The notes beneath the pieces are model-generated. The model made no database searches, had not been told where the DNA came from, and saw only the letters and a list, made by a program, of their open reading frames with translations. Below, one piece after another: positions 1 to 7,267 of a stretch of DNA of 30,176 nucleotides (position 1 is its first letter; the number at the start of each line of letters is the position of its first letter). Source of the DNA: Saliniplasma sp051745305 (GTDB lineage Archaea > Thermoplasmatota > Thermoplasmata > Halarchaeoplasmatales > Halarchaeoplasmataceae). Both the position numbers and the translations under genes were made by a program. The stretch is from the NCBI GenBank assembly GCA_051745305.1, contig JBNJDY010000017.1, positions 1 through 30,176 on the forward strand, read 5' to 3'.

Positions 1-893
1 AGCATCCGATATTCTATGGCTGCTTCGACTGGCACTCGGCAGTTCACAGTCAATGGAGTTTGATCCGACAGTTGAGATTGTTAGATGATCATCCGTTGAA
101 AAACGAGATTATTAAGAAATTAGATAAGCAGTTCACTGAAGAAAAAGCGGAAAAAGAAAAGCTTTACTTCGATGAAAACAGGGATTTTGAAAAACCGTAC
201 GGTTGGGCATGGTTCATGCGTTTGATGATCGAGTTGGAATTATGGGATGACGAACAGGCTGATAGATGGAAAAGAAACCTAAAACCTTTAGAAAACAAGC
301 TCCTTGAACTTATACAGAGTAGATTTTTAGAACAGGAACATCCGCTGAGAGTGGGCACTCATGGGAATTCGGCCTTTGCTTTAGGGGCTTTTTGGGATTA
401 TGCAGAGATCATGGAAAATCAAAATCTGAAAGCCAAAGTCGAAGAAAAGTCAAGAGAGTTTTTCATGAAAGATACTTCCGCTCCCATCGATTACGAACCG
501 GTAGGCTGGGATTTCCTTTCACCTTCTCTTGTAGAAGCGGATCTGATGCATAGAGTTCTAGATCAGGAAGAATTCGTAGATTGGCTGAACGAGTTTCTAC
601 CAGAACTTTCGTCTGAGCATCCCATACTAGAGCCGTTAAAAGTGGAACTCGACGAGTTGATGAAATTTCATCTAATAGGTCTTAACCTTTCAAAAGCATG
701 GTGTTTATCAAGTATCGGTAGGGGTCTGCCTGAAGAGCATCGATATAAAGATATTTTCTTAGATAGTGCTGAGAATCATGCTGTACAAGGACTTAAACAG
801 ACCTTTTCTAGAGATTACCGGGGCTCACACTGGTTGACTTCCTTCGCCCTCTACCTCTTCACTCTAGAAGAAGACGGTATCGATCCTTGTTAG
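1..893 (+). CDS. DUF2891 family protein, 5' end outside the window
   Basis: The reading frame is open from base 3, so the gene begins before the window; a TTG at 60 is internal. The first codons read HPIFYGCFDWHSAVHSQW, which matches the N-terminal signature I know for DUF2891 proteins (HPxFYGCFDWHSAVHGHW), so only a short N-terminal part is missing. The rest is mostly helical with tryptophan-rich patches (YGWAWFMRL, HGNSAFALGAFWDYAE, GWDFLSPSLVEADLM, HWLTSFALYLFT). DUF2891 proteins are generally predicted to be all-helical, toroid-like soluble proteins; no reaction is established that I can state. The stop codon lies one base from the 3' end of the convergent korC gene. Family assignment is fairly firm; function is unknown. 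Confidence 0.82.
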   Translation, partial: HPIFYGCFDWHSAVHSQWSLIRQLRLLDDHPLKNEIIKKLDKQFTEEKAEKEKLYFDENRDFEKPYGWAWFMRLMIELELWDDEQADRWKRNLKPLENKLLELIQSRFLEQEHPLRVGTHGNSAFALGAFWDYAEIMENQNLKAKVEEKSREFFMKDTSAPIDYEPVGWDFLSPSLVEADLMHRVLDQEEFVDWLNEFLPELSSEHPILEPLKVELDELMKFHLIGLNLSKAWCLSSIGRGLPEEHRYKDIFLDSAENHAVQGLKQTFSRDYRGSHWLTSFALYLFTLEEDGIDPC

Positions 894-894
894 A

Positions 895-1413
895 TCACTC
901 TCTACCTTCTTCGTATCCCATGTTGAAGGCTTTCAAGTTCTTCTCTTCCGTGCCCTTTGGAACTAGATCAGCGATGGCTTCTTCTACAGCTTCTTTACCG
1001 ACGAATCCGGTTTTAGCGGTGAAGTAGCCCAACATGACTATATTGGCAACCATCCTCAACCCGAGGTCTTCCTCAGCGATCTTAGTCGCTGGTAAACCCA
1101 CGTGTTCACGATCACTTTTTACCAATCCAGTATCGATGATCAACGTGCCATCTTCGTCCAGTTTAGAAAGATAAGTATCCAAGGCTGATTGAGACATGGA
1201 TACAAGTACGTCTGGTTTCCTGACCTGGGGGTAATTAATCCTGCTGTCAGCTACTATTATATCTGTACTGCAGGCTCCACCTCTTGCTTCAGGTCCATAG
1301 CTCTTGGTCAATGTTACGTCTTTATCATCCAAAACCGCTGCTTTTCCTAGGATATGTCCCATCAATATGATACCCTGACCACCAAATCCTGAGAACCGTA
1401 TCTCTCTCTTCAT
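895..1413 (-). CDS. korC: 2-oxoacid:ferredoxin oxidoreductase gamma subunit
   Basis: Gamma subunit of the KorABCD complex, which oxidatively decarboxylates a 2-oxoacid (probably 2-oxoglutarate) with CoA to an acyl-CoA and reduces ferredoxin in the cytoplasm. The 172-residue protein has the family hallmarks: FSGFGGQGIILMGHILGKAA near the N-terminus, SYGPEARGGACSTDIIVAD, and PDVLVSMSQSALD. Length is normal for a stand-alone gamma subunit. Two adjacent ATG codons are possible (1416 and 1413). A GGGGGTG ribosome site ends 7 nt before the ATG at 1413, which I prefer; the first ATG would overlap the korB stop. It is the last gene of the korDABC operon and ends one base from the convergent DUF2891 gene. 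Confidence 0.93.
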   Translation of the reverse strand: MKREIRFSGFGGQGIILMGHILGKAAVLDDKDVTLTKSYGPEARGGACSTDIIVADSRINYPQVRKPDVLVSMSQSALDTYLSKLDEDGTLIIDTGLVKSDREHVGLPATKIAEEDLGLRMVANIVMLGYFTAKTGFVGKEAVEEAIADLVPKGTEEKNLKAFNMGYEEGRE

Positions 1414-2327
1414 CATTCCACCCCCAGTTTCTTCCTAGCTTCCTCAAAAACCTTACCGCGCACGTCTTGATAAGTAGGAGCCTCCCTATCCACGAAGTCA
1501 CCTACTATTATCTTGGAGTTGGGGTCATTTGGATCCAAAGCTACATCTGCAAGGTCTGCATCATGGTCTATTTCACTGTTCTCTTTGAAATGGGTCATAG
1601 TTTTCTTACCCGTTTTCAATCCGACTTTACGCCCATAACCGGTCGGACATGGGGATAGTACTTCTATGAAGCAGAAACCTTTCTTTTCAAGCGCCTTTTC
1701 CATCGATTTTATGAGCTGTTCTACATGATATGTAGTCCACCGCGCCACGTAAACTGCCCCGGACCCCGCAGCAACTGCAGGTAAATTGAAGGGCTGCTCG
1801 AATCCACCCCATGGTGTCGTGGAAGTTTCTGCTTCTGTGGGAGTTGTTGGACCGGCCTGGCCACCTGTCATACCGTAGTTGAAATTGTTAACACATATCA
1901 CGTTGAAATCCACGTTACGTCTAGCGGCGTGTATGAAATGATTACCACCGATAGCGAAAAGATCACCATCACCGCTGAAAACGGTTGTTATCAGATCACG
2001 GTTACCGACTTTCAAACCAGTGGCGAAGGGTATCGCTCTACCGTGTGTAACGTGGAATGAATCTACATCAACATATCCGGCAGCTCTACCACTGCATCCG
2101 ATACCCGAAACAACAGCGGTATCTTCCGGAGCGATCTCGGAATCCTTTAAAGCTCTAAGGTATGAGTTCAATATCACTCCTAAACCACAGCCTGGACACC
2201 ATATATGCGGGATCCTATCTTTTCTCAGATATCCATCAAGCGGATGTTTACCGTAAGCAGCTCCTTTGGCCGGTTTTTGATCCATATAATCAGGTGAGAA
2301 CCAATCTCTACTTTTTCTTATACTCAT
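1413..2327 (-). CDS. korB: 2-oxoacid:ferredoxin oxidoreductase beta subunit
   Basis: Thiamine diphosphate and iron-sulfur binding subunit of the Kor complex. The sequence shows HIWCPGCGLG (first cluster ligands), SGIGCSGR (a further cysteine), THGRAIPFATGLKVGN, and the thiamine diphosphate motif GDGDLFAIGGNH followed by NNFNYGMTGGQ. The pattern PLDGYLRKDRIPHIWCPGCG is typical of 2-oxoglutarate-type rather than pyruvate-type enzymes, but the substrate is an inference. A GTG at 2336 is in frame, but AAGGAG sits 8 nt upstream of the ATG at 2327, so I start there (304 residues). The gene follows korA after 5 nt and its stop overlaps the start of korC. Confidence 0.94.
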   Translation of the reverse strand: MSIRKSRDWFSPDYMDQKPAKGAAYGKHPLDGYLRKDRIPHIWCPGCGLGVILNSYLRALKDSEIAPEDTAVVSGIGCSGRAAGYVDVDSFHVTHGRAIPFATGLKVGNRDLITTVFSGDGDLFAIGGNHFIHAARRNVDFNVICVNNFNYGMTGGQAGPTTPTEAETSTTPWGGFEQPFNLPAVAAGSGAVYVARWTTYHVEQLIKSMEKALEKKGFCFIEVLSPCPTGYGRKVGLKTGKKTMTHFKENSEIDHDADLADVALDPNDPNSKIIVGDFVDREAPTYQDVRGKVFEEARKKLGVE

Positions 2328-2332
2328 ATATA

Positions 2333-3499
2333 TCACTCCTTAAAAGGAGGGATCTCTCCCTCTTCGATAGCTTCTATTCTTTCCAATATCTCTTCAGGCG
2401 TATGAATACTGCCGCCCATCTTTGGTGCTAAATACGTCTGAGCGGCTCCAGCTGTACATCGTTCCACTTCGAAAACGATCTGACCGAAGTTGATCTCAGC
2501 TACTAGGAATGAATCGACTCCTTCTTTGGCAAGGTCATATATCCTTTCCTCTGGGAAAGGCCAGATAGTTTTCGGTCTTAGTAACCCCACTTTGTAACCT
2601 TTCTCTCTAGCCATATCCACAGCTTCGATGGCCGCTCTATAAACACTCCCGTAAGCAACTACAACTTTTTTGGCATCTTCGATCTTGTACTCGTCGTATT
2701 CTAATATATCATCAGCATTCTTCCTGATCTTATCTATCAATCTTGTAACGAGTAAATTCTGGGTCTTCTCATCGACCGAAGGATGTCCTTCTTCATCGTG
2801 AGTTAAACCCGTAACGTGAACTGAATACCCATCTCCTGCGTTCGCCATAGGAGGAACGAGATCCTCATCTGGACTGTAAGGTAAGAATTCCTCAGGCGGA
2901 TCTCTAGGTTTCTTCCTGTTAACGATCTCTATCTCATCCTTTTCCGGTATCTCGACCTTTTCGGTCATATGTGCCACCATCTCATCAGATAGAACAACCA
3001 CTGGAAGCCGGTATTTTTCCGCCGCGTTGAAAGCTTGAATAGTCATATCGAACATCTCCTGCGGTGATGATGGTACGTAAACTACCACACCAACATCCCC
3101 ATGGGTCCCCCATCTAGTCTGATTGACATCTCCCTGGGCGACTTTAGTAGGTAAACCAGTTGAAGGTCCGCCCCGCATGACGTTGACTATAACACACGGG
3201 GTTTCCGTCATCAATCCCAATCCATAGTTTTCCATCATAAGACTGAAACCGGGTCCAGATGTGGCTGTCATAGCTTTTCTTCCAGCCCAAGATGCACCTA
3301 GTATCGCAGCTATGCTGGCCAGTTCATCTTCCATCTGAAGATAACTACCATGTATTTCTGGGAAACGGTTAGCGATCCTTTCTAATATCTCTGAGGCCGG
3401 TGTGATCGGGTAACCGGCAAAAAATGTACAACCAGCGGCGATAGCTCCTTCCGCACAAGCTGTATTTCCATCCAAGAAATGCGTTCCTGCTTTCATCAT
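2333..3499 (-). CDS. korA: 2-oxoacid:ferredoxin oxidoreductase alpha subunit
   Basis: Alpha subunit of the Kor complex, carrying the pyrimidine-binding and transketolase C-terminal-like domains. The N-terminal signature FLDGNTACAEGAIAAGCTFFAGYPITPASEI is present in pieces typical of KorA, followed by MEDELASIAAILGASWAG, TATSGPGFSLMMEN and VMRGGPSTGLPT. The C-terminal domain contains VVAYGSVYRAA and VGLLRPKTIWPFPEE. About 388 residues, normal for KorA. An ATG at 3508 directly abuts an AGGAGG ribosome site, which is too close; the ATG at 3499 has 9 nt spacing and avoids overlap with the korD stop (3501-3503), so I use it. Second gene of the operon. Confidence 0.94.
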   Translation of the reverse strand: MMKAGTHFLDGNTACAEGAIAAGCTFFAGYPITPASEILERIANRFPEIHGSYLQMEDELASIAAILGASWAGRKAMTATSGPGFSLMMENYGLGLMTETPCVIVNVMRGGPSTGLPTKVAQGDVNQTRWGTHGDVGVVVYVPSSPQEMFDMTIQAFNAAEKYRLPVVVLSDEMVAHMTEKVEIPEKDEIEIVNRKKPRDPPEEFLPYSPDEDLVPPMANAGDGYSVHVTGLTHDEEGHPSVDEKTQNLLVTRLIDKIRKNADDILEYDEYKIEDAKKVVVAYGSVYRAAIEAVDMAREKGYKVGLLRPKTIWPFPEERIYDLAKEGVDSFLVAEINFGQIVFEVERCTAGAAQTYLAPKMGGSIHTPEEILERIEAIEEGEIPPFKE

Positions 3500-3500
3500 T

Positions 3501-3770
3501 CTATTCATCCTCCTCTTTTAAAAAAATTGAGAATTCTGGACATATCTTCTCACATTTACCACATAAAATACAGCCCTCTGTCATCTCCGGAGGATGATAA
3601 CCTTTCTCGGTGGTGTCATCGGATGATTTGAGGGCACCGACTGGACAGAATTCTATACAAAAACCGCAGCCCTTACATCTCTCCGGTATCAAACACACGC
3701 CTCCCTTCTTCTTTTTAGTTTCAACATCCCAACATTCGAGGTCTGAGTTTTCTTCTTTTTCTTTACTCAT
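3501..3770 (-). CDS. korD: 2-oxoacid:ferredoxin oxidoreductase delta (ferredoxin-like) subunit
   Basis: Small 2[4Fe-4S] ferredoxin-like subunit that carries electrons out of the Kor complex. In 89 residues there are two cluster motifs: C32, C35, C38, C42 (CKGCGFCIEFCP) and C67, C70, C73, C77 (CILCGKCEKICP). The N-terminal 25 residues are charged and have no metal ligands. It is the first gene of the korDABC operon and is followed directly by korA. The TATA-like element about 27 bp upstream suggests a leaderless or nearly leaderless mRNA, and no strong ribosome site is seen. Confidence 0.94.
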   Translation of the reverse strand: MSKEKEENSDLECWDVETKKKKGGVCLIPERCKGCGFCIEFCPVGALKSSDDTTEKGYHPPEMTEGCILCGKCEKICPEFSIFLKEEDE

Positions 3771-3788
3771 ATATTTCCCTACCTATAG

Positions 3789-3802
3789 TTACATATATTC
3801 TG
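3789..3802 (-). promoter_or_regulatory. TATA-like promoter of the korDABC operon
   Basis: On the minus strand the sequence CAGAATATATGTAA is centred about 27 bp before the korD ATG at 3770. This is the archaeal TATA spacing for a transcript starting at or next to the start codon. Inferred from spacing and base composition only. Confidence 0.5.
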
Positions 3803-3856
3803 ATAGACTTACATTTTTCGCAGAAAGTTCATATCATCACTGACGGTGAAATTATC

Positions 3857-3945
3857 AAAAAAATTACTGTTGCTGGAGAACCTTGAACACAGCTTAGACC
3901 GTTTTGAAATTTCTCGGTTTCCTTCCTGCATGGAGATGGTCTCCA
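3857..3945 (-). ncRNA. Possible small structured RNA upstream of korD
   Basis: This is a hypothesis. On the minus strand a TATA-like TTTATATA (3966-3973) is followed about 27 bp later by a perfect 6-bp hairpin with a 3-nt loop (3931-3945, TGGAGA-loop-TCTCCA). The run ends in seven consecutive T on the minus strand (3857-3863), as in archaeal terminators. The unit would be about 85-90 nt and lies just upstream of, but separate from, the kor promoter. No protein-coding frame here looks real. It matches no RNA family I can recognise; it could also be plain intergenic DNA. Confidence 0.25.
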
Positions 3946-4148
3946 ATCACGCTCGAAGAGTATCCTATATAAATAGCTTTTCATTTTATATGGTGGTAAT
4001 ACCTTCATTAGAATCGACCCTGCGACCATACGCTTAAAAACCCAACCAAACAGGAACAAATAGTTTGCGATTTAATCCAGCAACTGTATTAGTTTTAATA
4101 ATAACCTAGTTGCTAGAATTGAAATATCGAAACTATAAAAAAGAGGGG

Positions 4149-4198
4149 GTACAAATGTAGTACAATGTTCTGTTGGAAAACCGAAAAAATAAATATAC
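4149..4198 (+). promoter_or_regulatory. Promoter and possible operator of the beta-propeller gene
   Basis: CCGAAAAAATAAATATA at 4181-4197 reads as a BRE plus TATA box, placing transcription start near 4216-4220, a few bases before the ATG at 4226. The same CCGAAAAAATAAA string occurs upstream of the mnhE operon. Just upstream, GTACAAATGTAGTAC (4149-4163 region) is a short near-palindrome that could bind a regulator; that part is speculative. Confidence 0.45.
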
Positions 4199-4225
4199 AC
4201 ACTAATATTCATCTCACGGGATAAG

Positions 4226-5683
4226 ATGAAAAAGCAAGCTGTGATATTGATTTCGACATTATTGCTGCTTTCAGTGGTCGTGATACCCTCAGTAAACGTT
4301 TCTCAGACTTCAGCCGAACCTGAAGAAGATTCACCGTTTGATCAAGAACCGCTTTGGAATGTTAATTTAAGCGATGATCAAATTTTGGTAGCGGCTGTTG
4401 AAGGTGATCAGGTTTTAGCTATGAATGAAACCACTTTACATTTTCTAGAGGGAGACGGAGAGATCCGCTGGAGTAGAGAATTTAACGAAACTTTGTATAA
4501 CCGTAGAGTAGAACGTCAAAGAACTATCGATGGTTATATTCTTACATATCTAAGAGATGAGGAAACTACGGAATTCAAAATGCATCTTATCGACCTTGAC
4601 GATGGAACATCCATATGGGAAAAAACCTTAGATTCCGACCCGTACTCAGTTGGATACATAGTCGGTGATGACAACAGCGTATATATTTTATCTGAAGATC
4701 AAATAATCAAGATATCCAAGGAAGGAGAAGAGCTTTGGCAGACGGAAACAGACCTAGGTTTCGCCTTCTCATATAATACAAGGATAAGTCCTGATGGAAA
4801 TCTGATAGGAGTAACAGGAGGTTGGGGTATTGAAGATAACAAGATTATTTGTTTCTCGCCTGAAGGAGAGTTAAAATGGGAGAGAGAAATAGAAGAACAA
4901 GAGTCCTTCAGAAGGATCGATTCTGATTTTGTTAAAGAAGATATTTACTTGCTAAATGACAAGACCATGTACAAATTAAACGCAGAGGAAGAAATCATCT
5001 GGTCTCGTAATTTCACACATCTAGGAAACATTAGAAATTTCAAGGTGATAGACGAAAGAATATTTGTTCTAGCATCTTCGGACGATCAAAATCTTACTTT
5101 AAGTGAAATATCGGAAGATGGAGAAGAACGATGGAATGCTACAGTGGAAATAGATGATATGAGCCAACGTTTTCATCCCTTGATGGAGATAGAGGATAAT
5201 AAAAGAATAATTTTTGGAAACTATAACTTAAGTAGTGAAATGCTAAAAGTGGAAGACACTTATGCTTTTGACCTTGATGGAACTTTAGTCTGGGAACATC
5301 AATTCGAAAAGAATGTGACTTATTTCCCACAAATCTCTGATTCTGGAACGATATACGTTTCTACATGGGATGGAGATATATACGCCTTCCAAGATCAAGG
5401 ATTAGAAGAAGAACGTGAACCACACTTTTTATTAGATTACTGGTGGATACTTGCAGTTGTTTTAGCTGCAGTTATATTGATCTCTATCATAGGGTTGAAA
5501 GTAAAAGGAGATCAGGAAGGTCAATATACATACGAGGAAGAAGAGAGACCGACTGTCGGTGAGGAAAGGTATCAACACAGCCCCCATGAATGGGACGATG
5601 GAAGTGGATCTGAAAGCAATACATTTGAAAGAATACATGAAGATGGTCAATTAGAGCCTGAAAGGACGGATGATGAATGGTAG
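4226..5683 (+). CDS. Secreted, membrane-anchored PQQ-type beta-propeller protein
   Basis: An N-terminal signal peptide (residues 1-30, ending SQTSA before EPEED) exports the protein. The body holds about eight propeller repeats recognised by the blade motif G-x-x-x-W: GEIRWSREF, GTSIWEKTL, GEELWQTET, GELKWEREI, EEIIWSRNF, GEERWNATV and GTLVWEHQF. A C-terminal membrane helix (about 403-426, WWILAVVLAAVILISIIGL) is followed by a basic stop and a roughly 60-residue very acidic tail, which should lie in the cytoplasm. Such PQQ-like propellers usually bind proteins or ligands outside the cell; no PQQ-enzyme active site is visible, so I infer a binding or scaffold role. It appears monocistronic. 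Confidence 0.75.
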   Translation: MKKQAVILISTLLLLSVVVIPSVNVSQTSAEPEEDSPFDQEPLWNVNLSDDQILVAAVEGDQVLAMNETTLHFLEGDGEIRWSREFNETLYNRRVERQRTIDGYILTYLRDEETTEFKMHLIDLDDGTSIWEKTLDSDPYSVGYIVGDDNSVYILSEDQIIKISKEGEELWQTETDLGFAFSYNTRISPDGNLIGVTGGWGIEDNKIICFSPEGELKWEREIEEQESFRRIDSDFVKEDIYLLNDKTMYKLNAEEEIIWSRNFTHLGNIRNFKVIDERIFVLASSDDQNLTLSEISEDGEERWNATVEIDDMSQRFHPLMEIEDNKRIIFGNYNLSSEMLKVEDTYAFDLDGTLVWEHQFEKNVTYFPQISDSGTIYVSTWDGDIYAFQDQGLEEEREPHFLLDYWWILAVVLAAVILISIIGLKVKGDQEGQYTYEEEERPTVGEERYQHSPHEWDDGSGSESNTFERIHEDGQLEPERTDDEW

Positions 5684-5701
5684 TCACCTAAAAAAAAATA
5701 A

Positions 5702-5713
5702 AAGATATAAATA
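5702..5713 (+). promoter_or_regulatory. TATA-like promoter of the universal stress protein gene
   Basis: AAGATATAAATATC is centred about 28 bp before the ATG at 5737, so the mRNA is probably leaderless. No ribosome site precedes the start codon, which fits. Confidence 0.6.
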
Positions 5714-5736
5714 TCTCTGACAACAATTTATTAAAG

Positions 5737-6573
5737 ATGTTCCCGAAGAAATTGGTGTTAGCGTATGATTTCTCGAAGGAGTCGCAAAAGCTGCTAAAAA
5801 GACTTCCCGAACTCAAGAGTTTAGGGACCGAGAAGGTCATCATTACGTATGTAGTTGATATCACTAGAGGCGGTACATACAGTCCTACTATCAAAGAGAA
5901 TCGTCAGAAAAGGTTAGAAGGTATAAAAAGTAAAGTTGAAGAGATGGGTTTCGATTCGGTTAAAACCGATGCAAGACTCGGTTTCCCCTCTGAAGAGATA
6001 ACTTCATTCGCTGAAAATGAGAACGCTATGATACTCATCGGTTCACACGGAAAAGGCATCATAAAAAACGTATTTTTGGGCAGCACAGCTTATGATATAA
6101 TAAGAAAAGCCACAACTCCAATCTTCATCGAAAAGGTTAAGCATTCGGATAAGGTCGATGATATCACCAAAAAAGTACTATTTCCGACGGACTTCTCTAT
6201 AGATTCAAAAAGACTTTTTTCATCGATTTACAAAAGTAAGATGCCCATGAAAGAGATGTTCCTACTCTCTGTCATAGAGAGCAGCGGTTCGGAAAAAGAG
6301 CTTAAAGAGAAAAAGAAAAAAAGAAAAGTAGAGTTGGAGAAGGTCAAGAAGAAGTTTGAAAAGCTGGATCACATCAACAATATCGATTATAAAGTAAAAC
6401 TGGGCACCGCATCTCAGACTATATCTAAAACCGCAAAATCTGAAAAAGCGTCTTTGATTTGCCTACCTAATCGTGGAAAAGGCACTATCAAAGAGATGAT
6501 AATCGGAAGTACAGCGAAAGAAGTTGCACGTCTATCAACTGTACCAGTTCTGTTATTCCCTAGAAACGAATGA
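5737..6573 (+). CDS. Tandem universal stress protein (two UspA domains)
   Basis: Two UspA domains lie in tandem, roughly residues 1-135 and 145-278. Each ends with the nucleotide-binding pattern G-x2-G-x9-G-S/T: GSHGKGIIKNVFLGST in the first, and a related NRGKGTIKEMIIGST in the second, where the leading glycine is replaced by asparagine. The first domain opens with KLVLAYDFSKES, the usual beta1 and phosphate-contact region. Between them is a lysine-rich stretch (KELKEKKKKRKVELEKVKKK) likely to form a helix. UspA proteins are cytoplasmic and bind ATP during stress or energy limitation; the exact role here is unknown. Confidence 0.9.
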   Translation: MFPKKLVLAYDFSKESQKLLKRLPELKSLGTEKVIITYVVDITRGGTYSPTIKENRQKRLEGIKSKVEEMGFDSVKTDARLGFPSEEITSFAENENAMILIGSHGKGIIKNVFLGSTAYDIIRKATTPIFIEKVKHSDKVDDITKKVLFPTDFSIDSKRLFSSIYKSKMPMKEMFLLSVIESSGSEKELKEKKKKRKVELEKVKKKFEKLDHINNIDYKVKLGTASQTISKTAKSEKASLICLPNRGKGTIKEMIIGSTAKEVARLSTVPVLLFPRNE

Positions 6574-6713
6574 TGAAAACTAGAATCCGGAAAATTTCAT
6601 AAGATATTACGATTTTTACTGTGAATGCCATATAATACCCTCCGTGAAGCTCGTTCACTTCGATTCTATGGTCGCATCTCTATACCTGAACCATATGTCT
6701 ATACCAAAGTACT

Positions 6714-7211
6714 CTAAACCCATGGATCTTGGCCTAAATTACTCGATGTATATACAAGATCGGATTTTTTCTTCACTACATTAGTCCCAGCTAGTATATC
6801 CCCCATCCTCATCTTAGAATCTGCTATCAACACGACGTTGATCAGTACTATGATCAGACCGATGCATGGTAAGGACCACAATATCCTGGTAACATTTCTA
6901 AGAAAAGACCTAAAGAATGTTACATCTCCATATTCATACACTACTTCGATACCTACAAACCTCTTTCCGGGAGTAGCTCCCCATACATTGGATGATTCGA
7001 AGATCGTAAAATATCCAACTATCACGATACTGGACAAAAGAAAAAGCGGTAAGTCTAATCCGAGCTCTGTCTGTTCCCGTACAATTTGAACTGCTCTATC
7101 AGTGGACATCATAGAGAAGGACAGCATGAATAAAGAAAACAAAATCACTACTAGAATCACTGCATCGATCAGATAAGCAACTATCCTGCTAGCTAAAGAT
7201 GCATGTTCCAT
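6714..7211 (-). CDS. RDD family membrane protein
   Basis: The N-terminus has the RDD signature in the form ASLASRIVAYLIDAVIL, with the conserved Arg and Asp flanking the first membrane helix. A second helix (about 55-75) is followed by GATPGKRFVGIEVV, the conserved loop, and by RSFLRNVTRILW before a third helix. DILAGTNVVKK closes the domain. About 165 residues, typical for a single-domain RDD protein. The function of the family is poorly known; some members are linked to cation transport. GAGG lies 7 nt before the ATG. Its stop is followed by 140 bp with no recognisable gene before the convergent universal stress gene. Confidence 0.85.
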   Translation of the reverse strand: MEHASLASRIVAYLIDAVILVVILFSLFMLSFSMMSTDRAVQIVREQTELGLDLPLFLLSSIVIVGYFTIFESSNVWGATPGKRFVGIEVVYEYGDVTFFRSFLRNVTRILWSLPCIGLIIVLINVVLIADSKMRMGDILAGTNVVKKKSDLVYTSSNLGQDPWV

Positions 7212-7243
7212 CCTACAACCTCTTGCTATTAGTATTTAATAAT

Positions 7244-7253
7244 GATATATAAT
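7244..7253 (-). promoter_or_regulatory. TATA-like promoter of the RDD gene
   Basis: ATTATATATC on the minus strand sits about 37 bp before the ATG at 7211, leaving room for a short leader containing the GAGG ribosome site. It lies in the 56-bp gap after the MFS gene. Confidence 0.4.
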
Positions 7254-7267
7254 AGTTACTGATTTCA

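Larger units (their letters stand above)
3771..4225. other. Longest gene-free stretch of the window
   Basis: This 455-bp gap separates the divergent kor operon and beta-propeller gene. Besides the kor promoter, the candidate small RNA (3857-3945) and the propeller-gene promoter, it holds an inverted repeat with 7-bp arms (AGCAACT at 4079-4085, AGTTGCT at 4108-4114). The short frames present on both strands have no ribosome sites and odd composition, so I do not call genes. No tRNA-like fold or GTTCGA-type T-loop is visible. Confidence 0.6.

Noticed and set aside
3846..4037. 63-codon frame on the plus strand in the kor/propeller gap
   Set aside because: GTG start without ribosome site or promoter, composition unlike the other proteins, and it overlaps an opposing frame of equal quality.
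3829..4059. 76-codon frame on the minus strand in the same gap
   Set aside because: No ribosome site, no recognisable protein features, and it conflicts with the T-run and hairpin seen there.
6574..6713. Possible box C/D RNA near the universal stress protein stop (ATGATGA)
   Set aside because: A C-box-like string is present, but no correctly spaced CTGA D box or internal C'/D' pair follows.
6655..6723. 22-codon frame overlapping the end of the RDD gene (starts MGLEYFGIDIWF)
   Set aside because: Different frame from the RDD gene, no ribosome site, and nothing suggests a frameshifted C-terminus.
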